The notes below the pieces were generated by a model. That model worked only from the letters and a program-made list of their open reading frames with translations, did not search any database and was not told the origin of the DNA. From positions 1 through 64,000 of the forward strand of contig NZ_JAUEPM010000011.1 in the NCBI RefSeq assembly GCF_030406385.1: 64,000 nucleotides of DNA, read 5' to 3'. Both the position numbers and the translations under genes were made by a program. Origin of the DNA: Microbacterium oryzae (GTDB lineage Bacteria; Actinomycetota; Actinomycetes; Actinomycetales; Microbacteriaceae). This document shows positions 14,187 through 23,498 of the stretch, one piece after another. The first letter of the stretch is position 1. Each line of letters opens with the position of its first letter.

Positions 14187-16606
14187 GGTGCGTCCGGCGG
14201 GTCGAGGAGATTCAGGATCGCGGCCCGGGCCAGCGCGTCATCGCGCGTCGTCACCCCGAGCTTCCGATACAGCGAACGCAGCTGCGCCTTCACGGTGTTC
14301 ACGGATACGAAGAGGCGGTCGGCGATCTCCGCGCGGCTCGCGGTCTCGGCGAGCGCCTGCAGCACGATCGCCTCGCGTGGGCTCAGCAGCGGATGCGTGC
14401 GATCCTCGACGGCCGGATCGGGGCGCGCGCCGAAGGCGTCGAACCCCCCGCGGAGCACCGCTGCGGTCCCGTGTTCGTCCGCCGCCGCGAGGATCGCGAG
14501 GAGCCGCTCGCGATCGGGCGCGGTCATCAGCTGCAGCGGCCACCGCAGGCCGTGCTCCGCGAGCGTCGCGGCGATGCGCGCGCCGGCCGCATGCGCGGCG
14601 TGCTCCTCTCCCCGGAGGAGCGACCGATGCACGTCTGCGGTGGCCGCGAGCATCTCCTCGATGGGAGTCGGTTCCGAGGCCGGCAGAGGACCGGTCGCCG
14701 AACTCTGCAGGGCCAGCACCGTGCGCAGGAGCGACGATGGTCTGCGGATGCCGAGGCGCGAGGGCTCTCCCGGGGTCCCGGTGAGGAGGTCGAGGAGCGC
14801 GCCGGTCACCGCGAGGCGTTCCCGCGTCGCCGGGAGCGTGGATCGCCGGGTGCGCGTGCTGCAGGTGCGCTGGAAGCGGTGGGCAGCCTCTCGACGCCGA
14901 CCCAGCATCGTCTTGGCGAGCGCACGGGGCGTCACGATGAGATCCCAGTGCTCGATCGTCGCCAGGTGCGGATCCAGGACGTCGAGTTCGGCGAGTGCCG
15001 CAGCCGGATCAGCATCGTCGATCATCGCCCACGCGCGTGCGATGCGCGCCGGGGCGCCCATGTACCCGTCACGCCAGGTCTGCGGCCAATCCGCGTCTTC
15101 GATCGCCGCCAGGCTGCGCCGCGCCGCGTGAGCCCGTCCCTCGAGGGTGTCCAAGAGAGCCAGGCCCGCCAGTGCCGCGTTGCGGCGATGTCGGAAATCG
15201 TGCCGCTCGGAGAACTCGATCAGCAGGGCGAATGCACGGCGAGCGGTGGCGTGGTCAGGTGCGTAGAGCGCGCTGATCCCGCTCTGGTACAGGACCGTCC
15301 CCACGATCTCGGCGAGTCGGGGATCGGTCGGGAGCCCGTCGAGCAGTTCGACGCATCGTCGAGCGGCCTCGGCCATCCGCCGCTCCTGTCCGAGCATCCG
15401 CCAGACCAGGCTCTCGAGCCCTCGAAGGATCGCGGTCTCGACGGGGCCGGTGCTGCGTGCCTGCAGGCGCGACATCACGGCTGCCGATGCGAAGAACTCG
15501 GGCGCGCGCCGCTGTGTGGCGGGGTCGGCATTGAGCACGAGCCCGTACCAGAGGGCGAGCAGCGGATGGCGATGGATCTGCACCGCGGGAACGCGCCGGA
15601 GGAGCGCCACGACCCGCGAGCCCTCCTCTCGACGGAAGGGGAAGGCCCGCAGTGCGACGTGGGCGGCGAACTCCAGGTCGCGTGCCTCCAGCGCATACTC
15701 CAGCGCGGAGAGGTCGTCCTTCAGCTCGTCGAAGAGCCAGTGCGCGATGATGCGCCGGAGCTCGGCGAGGCGGCGTGGATCCCGCGCGGTGAGGTCGACG
15801 ACCGCCTGCGCGCGCACTGCCGCGTGGAAGCGGAACAGCTGCGTCCCGTCGCTTGCCTCGCCCCGGTATCCGGCGCCGGCGTGCTCGAGACGACGAAGGA
15901 GTGCGCCCGCGTCGTCTCGCCCCGTCATCATCGTGGCGAGTGCGGTGTCCAGGGCGGGAGCGAGCGCGAGCTCGGCGACCAGGTGCCGGAGGCCGGGTTC
16001 CCCCACCCGTTCCGCGACCTCGAGCGGGGTGGTCGGAGGGGCGGACGCGGTCGCCGCGAAGTCCTGCTGCACGAGGACGCGGCGGGAGATCGTCGCGCTC
16101 TCGATCTCGAGTGCGGTGGCGGAGGTCGTGGCGATCACGCAGCGCATCCTGGGGAGATCTCCGAGCACGTCGAGGAGGTCGGCGGCGATCTGATCCGACA
16201 CGGTCGCGTCGCGCGGGAAGCCGTCCACGACCAGCGTGACGGGGCGGTCGACTTCGCGGAGAGCGCGTGTCAGGGCGGCGGCTGCCGCCTCGGGGGCCTC
16301 GGACAGCGCGGTGATCTCGCGGTACAGCACCGCGTCGGCGATGAGTCCGCGCGCGTGCGCCTGGGTGAGGGCGCGCAGCCAGAAAGCCGCCGCAGCCGAG
16401 GCAGCGGAGTCGCCGTCGATCCATGCGATCGCCGTGCCCACGTGGTCTGCTCGCGCGACCCAGTGCGCGAGGACGTTGCTGGCATCGCGGAAATCGCGCA
16501 GGATGCAGAGCCGCTCCGGGCCGTCGAGCACCGCGAGGAGGTCGTCGGCGACCACGACCTCTGTCGATGGGAGGAGCATCGCCGGGAATGACGCGCGCGA
16601 GGTCAT
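14183..16606 (-). CDS. Large LuxR-family (MalT-like) transcriptional regulator
   Basis: An 807-residue protein. The C-terminal LuxR helix-turn-helix is clear: LSPREAIVLQALAETASRAE followed by a recognition helix ending VNTVKAQLRSLYRKLGV (about 735-790). The middle is an all-helical TPR-like region (about 330-650). The N-terminal 300 residues align in layout with the ATPase of MalT/LAL regulators, but the Walker A site is missing: where APAGYGKTT is expected the sequence reads RDFRDASNVL, and Walker B is only VTLVVDGFPRD. It may therefore not bind ATP. No good ribosome site is seen at the ATG. It is coupled to the downstream MFS gene, its probable target. Confidence 0.9.
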   Translation of the reverse strand: MTSRASFPAMLLPSTEVVVADDLLAVLDGPERLCILRDFRDASNVLAHWVARADHVGTAIAWIDGDSAASAAAAFWLRALTQAHARGLIADAVLYREITALSEAPEAAAAALTRALREVDRPVTLVVDGFPRDATVSDQIAADLLDVLGDLPRMRCVIATTSATALEIESATISRRVLVQQDFAATASAPPTTPLEVAERVGEPGLRHLVAELALAPALDTALATMMTGRDDAGALLRRLEHAGAGYRGEASDGTQLFRFHAAVRAQAVVDLTARDPRRLAELRRIIAHWLFDELKDDLSALEYALEARDLEFAAHVALRAFPFRREEGSRVVALLRRVPAVQIHRHPLLALWYGLVLNADPATQRRAPEFFASAAVMSRLQARSTGPVETAILRGLESLVWRMLGQERRMAEAARRCVELLDGLPTDPRLAEIVGTVLYQSGISALYAPDHATARRAFALLIEFSERHDFRHRRNAALAGLALLDTLEGRAHAARRSLAAIEDADWPQTWRDGYMGAPARIARAWAMIDDADPAAALAELDVLDPHLATIEHWDLIVTPRALAKTMLGRRREAAHRFQRTCSTRTRRSTLPATRERLAVTGALLDLLTGTPGEPSRLGIRRPSSLLRTVLALQSSATGPLPASEPTPIEEMLAATADVHRSLLRGEEHAAHAAGARIAATLAEHGLRWPLQLMTAPDRERLLAILAAADEHGTAAVLRGGFDAFGARPDPAVEDRTHPLLSPREAIVLQALAETASRAEIADRLFVSVNTVKAQLRSLYRKLGVTTRDDALARAAILNLLDPPDAP

Positions 16607-16656
16607 CGGACAGGAAGGATCGGGCTCGCCTCAGGCGAGCGCGTGGTGCGGCGCCG

Positions 16657-16893
16657 TCACCGCCACTGCGTCGTCATGAGGAAGCCGACGAACGCGATCC
16701 CGAAGCCGATGACGAGGTTCCACGCGCCGATGTCGGGAATCGGGAAGGCCATCCCGGAGAGGTAGAAGACGAGGATCCACACCAGCCCGATCAGCATGAA
16801 GGCCACCATGACGGGCTTGAACCAGACGGGGTTCGGGCCCTTGCCGGTCTCGGGCTGCTCGAGGGGTTCGTCGCCCTGGGATGCTCGTGCCAT
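16657..16893 (-). CDS. crgA: Cell division protein CrgA
   Basis: A 78-residue protein with a soluble N-terminus (MARASQGDEPLEQPETGKGP), the family signature NPVWFKPVMVAFMLIGLVWI and two membrane helices, ending DIGAWNLVIGFGIAFVGFLM plus TTQWR. CrgA helps recruit division and peptidoglycan proteins at the septum in actinobacteria. The length is slightly less than the 84-93 residues of mycobacterial and streptomycete forms. It lies 38 bp after pknB on the same strand, the usual neighbourhood. Confidence 0.94.
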   Translation of the reverse strand: MARASQGDEPLEQPETGKGPNPVWFKPVMVAFMLIGLVWILVFYLSGMAFPIPDIGAWNLVIGFGIAFVGFLMTTQWR

Positions 16894-16931
16894 GGGCAGG
16901 AGTCTACTAGGACGCTCGAGTGGTTCCGGGG

Positions 16932-18698
16932 CTACCGGCGCGCGGCGTCCGCGGTGGGCTTGGGAGGAGTGGGCGTCGGCGACGGGGTGGCTTCCTCGCC
17001 CGTGCACACGCCGAGGCGGATCGTGGACTTGATCGGCACGGAGCCGATGGCCGACTGGGAGACGACGCCAGGCTGCGACGACGGCTCGCAGGTGTCGTCC
17101 TCGACGACCTCGGGGGTGAGCCCGAGCTCGGTGAGCGCGCTCTCCGCCGCTTTCAGCGAGAAGCCGCGGAGGTCGTTCACCTGCACGCGGCCGGTCGCGA
17201 CCTCGAGGTCCACGGTGGCGCCGGCGGGCAGCTCGTCGCCCTCGGCGACCGTGTCGCCGTCGGAGTGCACGCTGAGGACGGTGGACTCCGCGTGAGCGGC
17301 GTCGTCCACGGGGAGGATCGCCCCGAGGGAGAGGCCCGCCTCGGCGATGGCGTCCCGCGCCTGCTTCTCCGTCATGCCGACGAGTGCGGGCAGGGCGGCG
17401 ACCTCCGGTCCGTCGGAGACATGCACCTCCACCTGCTGCCCGGGGCTCATCGAGACGCCCTCGTCGGGCTGCGTCTCGATGACGATGCCCTCCTCGACGG
17501 TGTCGCTCGCCTCGTCGCGGCGGACGGGCGCGAGTTCCGCCGCCTCGAGCTCCTCGACCGCGCGCTCGTAGGTCATTCCCGCCACATCCGGCACGATGCG
17601 CGCGCTCGCCGGCGTGCCGTCCCACGGGCGGATGGTCGCGAGCCAGAACACGAGGGCGACGATGAGCACTGCGATGAGCGTGACCGCCGACCAGATCCAG
17701 GCGACCGGCGGGCCGGACTGCGTGCGCGGCATGGTGGTGTCGCTGGAGAGCTGGCGCAGCGTCTGCGCGGTCTCCTGCGCCTGCCGCGGGCTCGGCCCGT
17801 AGAGCTCGCTGGTGAGCGTGTCGAGCTCGCGCTGCGTGGGCGCCCGGCCATCCAGCGCGGCGTCGAGAGCCTCACGGAACCGAGCGGCGTCCTGATAGCG
17901 CTGGAACGGGTCCTTCGCGAGCGCGCGCAGCACCACGGCGTCGAGCGCGCGGGGCAGCTCGGGGTTGAGCGCGGAGGGCGTCACCGGGGTCTCGCTGACG
18001 TGCTGGTACGCGACGGCCACGGGGGAGTCGCCCCGGAACGGCGGGCGGCCGGTCAGCAGCTCGTAGAGCACCACGCCCGCCGAGTAGAGGTCAGCGCGCG
18101 CGTCGACGGCCTCGCCCTTCGCCTGCTCGGGCGAGAAGTACGAGGCGGTGCCGAGGATGGCCGTGGTCTGGGCGACGGTCGAAGACGAGTCCGACACGGC
18201 GCGGGCGATGCCGAAGTCCATGACCTTCACCTGGCCGGACTCCGTGATCATGACGTTGCCCGGCTTGATGTCGCGGTGCACGACACCCGCGCGGTGGGAG
18301 TACTCGAGGGCCTCCAGGATCCCATCGACGTACCGGACGGCGACGGCGGGCGCGACCGGACCGCGCGCGACGATGTCCTTGAGGAGCGTCCCGCTGACGA
18401 GCTCCATGACGATGAACGGCACGGGGCGCAGCATGCCGGTCGCGTCGGTCTCGCTGTCCTCTCCGGCGTCGAACACGCGCACGATCGAGGCGTGCGCCAT
18501 CCGGGAGGCGGCCTGCGCCTCGAGCCGGAACCGCGTGCGGAAGGTGCTGTCGCTCGCGAGATCGCGTTCGAGGATCTTGATCGCGACCGTGCGGCCGAGC
18601 TTCTCGTCGTATCCCCGGAAGACACTCGCCATGCCGCCTCGGCCGATCAGCTCGTCGACCCGATAGCGGTCGACGAGCACGCGTGTCTCGGCCTTCAC
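16932..18698 (-). CDS. pknB: Ser/Thr protein kinase PknB with three PASTA domains
   Basis: A 588-residue membrane kinase. The kinase domain (1-285) has the glycine loop GRGGMASV, catalytic Lys41, HRD at 141-143 and DFG at 161-163, plus GTASYFSPEQ. One helix (332-354) crosses the membrane. The exterior carries three PASTA repeats (about 365-430, 431-500, 502-565) that bind muropeptides or lipid II. Four PASTA domains are present in M. tuberculosis PknB, so this one is shorter; the third contains two cysteines. The GTG start has AGGGGGG upstream. It is the last kinase of the cluster and controls cell wall growth and division through FHA proteins and PstP. Confidence 0.96.
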   Translation of the reverse strand: MKAETRVLVDRYRVDELIGRGGMASVFRGYDEKLGRTVAIKILERDLASDSTFRTRFRLEAQAASRMAHASIVRVFDAGEDSETDATGMLRPVPFIVMELVSGTLLKDIVARGPVAPAVAVRYVDGILEALEYSHRAGVVHRDIKPGNVMITESGQVKVMDFGIARAVSDSSSTVAQTTAILGTASYFSPEQAKGEAVDARADLYSAGVVLYELLTGRPPFRGDSPVAVAYQHVSETPVTPSALNPELPRALDAVVLRALAKDPFQRYQDAARFREALDAALDGRAPTQRELDTLTSELYGPSPRQAQETAQTLRQLSSDTTMPRTQSGPPVAWIWSAVTLIAVLIVALVFWLATIRPWDGTPASARIVPDVAGMTYERAVEELEAAELAPVRRDEASDTVEEGIVIETQPDEGVSMSPGQQVEVHVSDGPEVAALPALVGMTEKQARDAIAEAGLSLGAILPVDDAAHAESTVLSVHSDGDTVAEGDELPAGATVDLEVATGRVQVNDLRGFSLKAAESALTELGLTPEVVEDDTCEPSSQPGVVSQSAIGSVPIKSTIRLGVCTGEEATPSPTPTPPKPTADAARR

Positions 18699-18775
18699 GG
18701 ATGGACCCCCCTGGAGAAGCAGGCGGGGTCAGCTTAGCCCCACCCGCTGAACGTCGGCCCGGCAGGCCCCCGCCG

Positions 18776-20668
18776 TCAGCCGGCGCTGTTGCCGGAGCCG
18801 TTCGTGCCGGTCTCGGCGCCATCTTCGGTCTGCGCGCCCTCGCCGGCGTTCGCGGACCCGCCGTTGCCACCGGCGTTGCCCGACCCGTTCGCCCCGTTCT
18901 GCGCCGCGGGCGTCTCGGTGGGCGTCGGCGCGGGCTCCTGCGTCGGCTCCGCCTCGACCGTGACGGTGGGGCTCGAGGCGGACACGGTGCTGTCGGGCAT
19001 GCCGCTGCACGACACCGTGGAGGTCGCGCTCACGCTCTCACCGGGGCCGGCGGTCGCGACGATCACCGCGCTCGTCTCGTCGACGAGGAACGGGTCGCGA
19101 GTCGGAGCACCGGAGTCCTGGAAGTTCGCACCGGCCAGCTCGACGGTGTAGGTCGCGTCGCCGAAGCCCTCAGGGCAGGAGTAGCGCTCCCAGCGGACGA
19201 CGAACGAGCTGCCAGCGGGCACGCTGCTCGGAGCGGCGCCGTTGTACTCGAACGAGAGCGCCCCGGCCTCCGGCATGCTCGGCGCCGTGTAGACGGTGAG
19301 CGTGATCGTCGACCCCTCCGCGATGTTGCCGCGCGGCGAGACCTCGGCGACGGTGTCCACCTGCTCCGTGCTCGTCGCCTGCGAGCCGTCCTGGCGTTCG
19401 GCGGCGAGGCCGGCGGCGCTGAGCGCGTTCACGGCGTCGTCGTATGACATGCCGACGAGATTCAGTCCGTCCACGTTCACGAGGGCGGGGCCGGTCTCCA
19501 CGGGCGTCGGCGTCGTCGACGGCTCGCTGGGCGCGCTCGCCGACGGCGACGGGCTCTCCACTGCGCTCGGGTCGTCGTCCTGGTTGAGGAAGAACGCGGC
19601 GACCGTGCCGCCGAGTACGAGGACGAGGAGCGTGATCAGCGCGATGAGCGGCCACGTCCAGGGGCTGCGCTTCTTCCTCCGCGGCTCCTCGGCGACGGCC
19701 GCGGGCGGCGCGTCGAACGGGATGGGCCGGGTCGAGTTCATGAGGCGCGTGGTGGCGTCGTCGCCGACGCCGAGGAGCTGCGTCAGGTCGTCATCGGCCC
19801 CAGCGGCCCCGGTGGCGATCGCGGGCACCGCAGCGGCGGCCGAGGCGATGTCGCCCCGCCGCAGGGCGTTCGCCGCGCGGGCGACGGCGGCCGACGAGGC
19901 CGGGCGCTCCTCGGGCTTCTTGGCGATCATCGCCATGACGAGGTTCTGGACCGGCTGCGGCACGTCGGAGGGCAGCGGCGGGGGCTGCTCGTTGATCTGC
20001 GCCATCGCGATCGCGACCTGCGACTCGCCCGTGAAGGGGCGCTTGCCGGCGAGGCACTCGTACGCGACGATGCCGAGCGAGTACGTATCGGTCGCGGGGC
20101 TGGCTGGATGGCCGGAGGCCTGCTCAGGGGACAGGTACTGAACCGTGCCCATCACCTGACCGGTGGCCGTCAGCGGCACCTGGTCGGCGATGCGGGCGAT
20201 GCCGAAGTCGGTGATCTTCACGCGCCCGTCGGGCGTGATGAGGAGGTTTCCCGGCTTGATGTCGCGGTGCACGAGACCCGCCGCGTGCGCGGCCTGCAGG
20301 GCCGCCGCGGTCTGCGCGGTGATGTCGAGCGTGCGCTCGGGCGGCAGCGAGCCCTCGCGCTCGAGGATCGTCGACAGCGCCTCGCCGGGCACGAGCTCCA
20401 TCACGAGGAAGGCCGATCCGTTCTCCTCGCCGTAGTCGAACACGCTCGCGATGCCCTCGTGGTTGACGAGCGCGGCGTGCCGCGCCTCGGCGCGGAAGCG
20501 CTCGAGGAACCCGGGGTCGCCCATGTACTCGTCTTTGAGGATCTTGATCGCGACCGATCGTCCGATGACGTGGTCGGTCGCCTCCCAGACCTCGCCCATG
20601 CCGCCGATGGCGATGCGCGAGTTGAGCTCATAGCGGCCGCCGAAAGAAACACCCCGTGTAGGCCTCAT
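18776..20668 (-). CDS. pknA: Ser/Thr protein kinase PknA with one PASTA domain
   Basis: A 630-residue membrane kinase. The kinase domain (1-275) contains AIGGMGEVWE, catalytic Lys42, HRD at 134-136, DFG at 154-156 and GTVQYLSPEQ. A membrane helix lies at about 340-362, followed by a Ser/Pro/Thr-rich linker, one PASTA-like unit (VDGLNLVGMSYDDAVNALSA...), a beta-rich region with two cysteines, and a long Gly/Asn/Ala low-complexity tail ending TNGSGNSAG. Mycobacterial PknA lacks this large exterior, so the extension is notable. The start overlaps the pbpA stop, as in the conserved cluster. Confidence 0.95.
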   Translation of the reverse strand: MRPTRGVSFGGRYELNSRIAIGGMGEVWEATDHVIGRSVAIKILKDEYMGDPGFLERFRAEARHAALVNHEGIASVFDYGEENGSAFLVMELVPGEALSTILEREGSLPPERTLDITAQTAAALQAAHAAGLVHRDIKPGNLLITPDGRVKITDFGIARIADQVPLTATGQVMGTVQYLSPEQASGHPASPATDTYSLGIVAYECLAGKRPFTGESQVAIAMAQINEQPPPLPSDVPQPVQNLVMAMIAKKPEERPASSAAVARAANALRRGDIASAAAAVPAIATGAAGADDDLTQLLGVGDDATTRLMNSTRPIPFDAPPAAVAEEPRRKKRSPWTWPLIALITLLVLVLGGTVAAFFLNQDDDPSAVESPSPSASAPSEPSTTPTPVETGPALVNVDGLNLVGMSYDDAVNALSAAGLAAERQDGSQATSTEQVDTVAEVSPRGNIAEGSTITLTVYTAPSMPEAGALSFEYNGAAPSSVPAGSSFVVRWERYSCPEGFGDATYTVELAGANFQDSGAPTRDPFLVDETSAVIVATAGPGESVSATSTVSCSGMPDSTVSASSPTVTVEAEPTQEPAPTPTETPAAQNGANGSGNAGGNGGSANAGEGAQTEDGAETGTNGSGNSAG

Positions 20669-22128
20669 CGTCCCAGCACCGCCTCCATGATCTCCTTCGC
20701 GACGGGAGCCGCGATCGTGTTACCGCTCCCGGACTGGCCCTGGCCACCGCCATCCTCGACCACGACGGCGACCGCGACCTGCGGGTTGTCCGCCGGAGCG
20801 AATCCGGTGAACCAGAGGTCGTACGGACCGTCGTTCGGGGTCTCGGCCGTGCCGGTCTTGCCGGCCACGTCGACCCCGTCAATTCTTGCATTGGTCGCGG
20901 CGCCATCTTGGACGCTCGCCTCCATTGCCTCGGTCAGCGCGTCGGCGAGATCCGCGTCGAGTGCGCGCCCGAACTGCGTCGGCTCGAAGGTGTCCTGCAC
21001 GGACAGGTCGCTGCCGATGACGTCGTCGACCATCCACGGGTTCATGACGACCCCGTCGTTGGCGATTCCGGCCGAGACCATCGCGATCTGCAGCGGCGTC
21101 GCCTGCACCTGACCCTGCCCGAAACCGGTCAGCGCGGTCTGGGCCTCGTCGTCGAGGTCGGGGTAGGAGGACGGGGTCGACACGAGCGGCGTCTCGAAGC
21201 TCTCGTTGAACCCGTACGCCTCGGCGGCCTTGCGGATCTCGTCGTCGCCGAGCTCCACGGCGAGCTCCGCCATCGGGACGTTGCACGAGAGGCGGATGGC
21301 CGTGCTCAGCGTGACCTCCTCGCCATCGCCGCAGGTGCCGCCGGTCGAGTTCCGCACCACGCTCGAGGAGTTGGGAAGCGTGTAGGACGACGGGTTCGGC
21401 ATGGTCGAGTCCATCGTGTAGTCGCCCGACGCGATCGCCGCGGACACCGTCACGAGCTTGAACGTCGACCCCGGGGGGTAGAGGTCGCCGGCGATCGCGC
21501 GGTTCTGCAGCGGCTGAGCGGGATCCGCCTGCAGCTGGTCGTACGCCGCGTTGGCCGCATCGGAGTCATGCACCGCGAGCTGGTTCGTGTCGTAGCCCGG
21601 GGTGGACACCATCGCGAGGATGCGGCCGGTGTCGGGCTCGATGGCCACCGCGGCTCCGGTGAACCCGCGGTTCGTCAGCGCGTCGTAGGCCGTTCGCTGC
21701 ACGGCGGGATCGATGCTCAGCTCGATGCTCGAGCCGCGCGGGTCCTGACCGGAGATGACCTGGTCGAGGCGCTGGAAGAACGCCGACGCCGCCTGCCCCG
21801 ACAGCTCCTGGTTCATCTCGCGCTCGAGCTGCGTGACGGACTGCAGCGCCGGGTTCATGTAGCCGGTCACCGCCGACCACAGCTGCGGGTCGGCGTACTG
21901 CCGCTGCCACGCGTAGATGTCGTCGGACGCGCTCGACGTCGCGATCTCCTCGCCGCCCGCGATGATCGAGCCGCGCTGCACCTCGAAGCTGTCGTAGAGG
22001 GTGCGGCGGTTGTCGGGGTGCGCGTTGAGCGAGGGCGCCGAGACGACCTGGATCCAGCTCGTCGCGACGAACAGCGAGAGGAACATGAACAGCACGACGA
22101 TGCTGAGCCTGCGGAGCTCCTTGGTCAT
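20665..22128 (-). CDS. pbpA: Class B penicillin-binding protein PbpA
   Basis: A 487-residue transpeptidase that cross-links peptidoglycan. It has an N-terminal membrane anchor (LSIVVLFMFLSLFVATSWIQ), a dimerisation region, and the penicillin-binding domain with the three motifs STFK (PPGSTFKLVT, nucleophile Ser), SCN (LSCNVP) and KTG (AGKTGTAET). The start is the ATG at 22128, which overlaps the stop of the ftsW-like gene; a far longer open frame upstream is only the shadow of that gene. The pairing with a SEDS glycosyltransferase next door is typical. Confidence 0.95.
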   Translation of the reverse strand: MTKELRRLSIVVLFMFLSLFVATSWIQVVSAPSLNAHPDNRRTLYDSFEVQRGSIIAGGEEIATSSASDDIYAWQRQYADPQLWSAVTGYMNPALQSVTQLEREMNQELSGQAASAFFQRLDQVISGQDPRGSSIELSIDPAVQRTAYDALTNRGFTGAAVAIEPDTGRILAMVSTPGYDTNQLAVHDSDAANAAYDQLQADPAQPLQNRAIAGDLYPPGSTFKLVTVSAAIASGDYTMDSTMPNPSSYTLPNSSSVVRNSTGGTCGDGEEVTLSTAIRLSCNVPMAELAVELGDDEIRKAAEAYGFNESFETPLVSTPSSYPDLDDEAQTALTGFGQGQVQATPLQIAMVSAGIANDGVVMNPWMVDDVIGSDLSVQDTFEPTQFGRALDADLADALTEAMEASVQDGAATNARIDGVDVAGKTGTAETPNDGPYDLWFTGFAPADNPQVAVAVVVEDGGGQGQSGSGNTIAAPVAKEIMEAVLGR

Positions 22129-23498
22129 CCGATCACCGCCCTGGGCTGCTGGCGCACCGCATCGCTGATGCGCAGAATGAGCGCCACGATGAGCCAGTTC
22201 GCCAGCAGCGACGACCCTCCCGAGGCGAGGAACGGCGTCGTGAGCCCGGTGAGGGGGATCACCCGGGTCACACCGCCGACCATGATGAACACCTGCAGCG
22301 CGAGCGTGAACGACAGCGCGGTCGCGAGCAGCTTGCCGAAGTCGTCCTGGCCGAGCACGCCGATCCGGAGGCCCCGCGCGGTGAAGACGAGGTAGAGGCA
22401 GAGCACGGCGAACAGTCCCACGAGCCCGATCTCCTCGCCGAGGCTGGGGAAGATGTAGTCGCTCTGCGAGACCGGCGTGAGGTACGGCCGGCCCTGGCCG
22501 AGCCCGGTGCCGAAGAGGCCGCCGTGAGCGAGGCCGAAGATGCCGTTGACGAGCTGAAAGCTGCCGCCGTCGGCCTGGATGACGCTCTGGTCGAAGGCGT
22601 GGAGCCAGTTCTCGAATCGGCCGCGCACGTACGACAGGACGAAGGAGGCGCCGATCGCGCCGCCGACGGCCAGGATCACGCCGATGAGCATCCACCCGGT
22701 CTTGCCGGTGGCGACGTACAGCGTGGCCACGAACATCCCGAAGATGAGCAGGCCGGTGCCGAGATCGCGCTGGAAGACGATGATCGCCATCGAGATGAGC
22801 CAGACGACGATGAGCGGGCCGAACTCCCGGGCGCGCGGGAACGTGAACCCGAGGATCTTCCGGCCCGTCAACGCGAGGCTCTCGCGCGTGCGGACGAGGT
22901 AGCCGGCGAAGAAGATCGCGAGGCAGATCTTCGCGAGCTCGCCGGGCTGGAAGTTGAATCCGAAGACGTTGATCCAGACATCCGCGTTGCCGCCGCCGTG
23001 CAGGAACGGCACGAACGGCAGCATCAGCAGGACGATGCCGGTGAGGCCGAAGATGTAGGTGTAGCGGAACAGCACGCGGTAGTTGCCGAGCAGCCACACC
23101 AGCAGGATCGCGAGCACGATCGAGACGCCCGCGTACGCGATCTGGTTCTGGTACGCCGTCGCGTAGAGGCCATCCGTGTCGTTCTGGATGTCGATGCGGT
23201 AGATCATCGCGATGCCGAGCCCCGTGAGCAGGGTTGCGATGGGCAGGATGAACGGATCGGCCTGGGGGGCGCGGATGCGCATCACGACGTGCAGCACGAG
23301 GGTCAGCGCGCCGACCACGCCCATGCCGATGAGGACCCCGGGGTGCAGCTCGCCGAGGGCGCCGAACTGCACGAGCACGACGGCCCCGGCCGACACGGCG
23401 AGGGCGAACAGCAGCAGGAGCAGCTCGCGATTGCGGAGCGGCTGCGGTCTCCGCACGCGGCGGAGGGCCTTGTGGATCTGGGTGTCGGCGGCGGTCAT
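22125..23498 (-). CDS. FtsW/RodA/SpoVE-family peptidoglycan glycosyltransferase
   Basis: A 457-residue SEDS protein with about ten membrane helices. It polymerises lipid II together with the class B PBP encoded immediately downstream. Recognisable parts include FNFQPGELAKICLAIFFAGY (the conserved QPSE-like motif), VWLISMAIIVFQRDLGTGLL with the catalytic-type Asp, and GLTTPFLASGGSSLLANW near the end. In M. tuberculosis the equivalent gene in this cluster is called rodA; the family alone does not tell FtsW from RodA. Both ends overlap neighbouring genes by four bases. Confidence 0.95.
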   Translation of the reverse strand: MTAADTQIHKALRRVRRPQPLRNRELLLLLFALAVSAGAVVLVQFGALGELHPGVLIGMGVVGALTLVLHVVMRIRAPQADPFILPIATLLTGLGIAMIYRIDIQNDTDGLYATAYQNQIAYAGVSIVLAILLVWLLGNYRVLFRYTYIFGLTGIVLLMLPFVPFLHGGGNADVWINVFGFNFQPGELAKICLAIFFAGYLVRTRESLALTGRKILGFTFPRAREFGPLIVVWLISMAIIVFQRDLGTGLLIFGMFVATLYVATGKTGWMLIGVILAVGGAIGASFVLSYVRGRFENWLHAFDQSVIQADGGSFQLVNGIFGLAHGGLFGTGLGQGRPYLTPVSQSDYIFPSLGEEIGLVGLFAVLCLYLVFTARGLRIGVLGQDDFGKLLATALSFTLALQVFIMVGGVTRVIPLTGLTTPFLASGGSSLLANWLIVALILRISDAVRQQPRAVIG

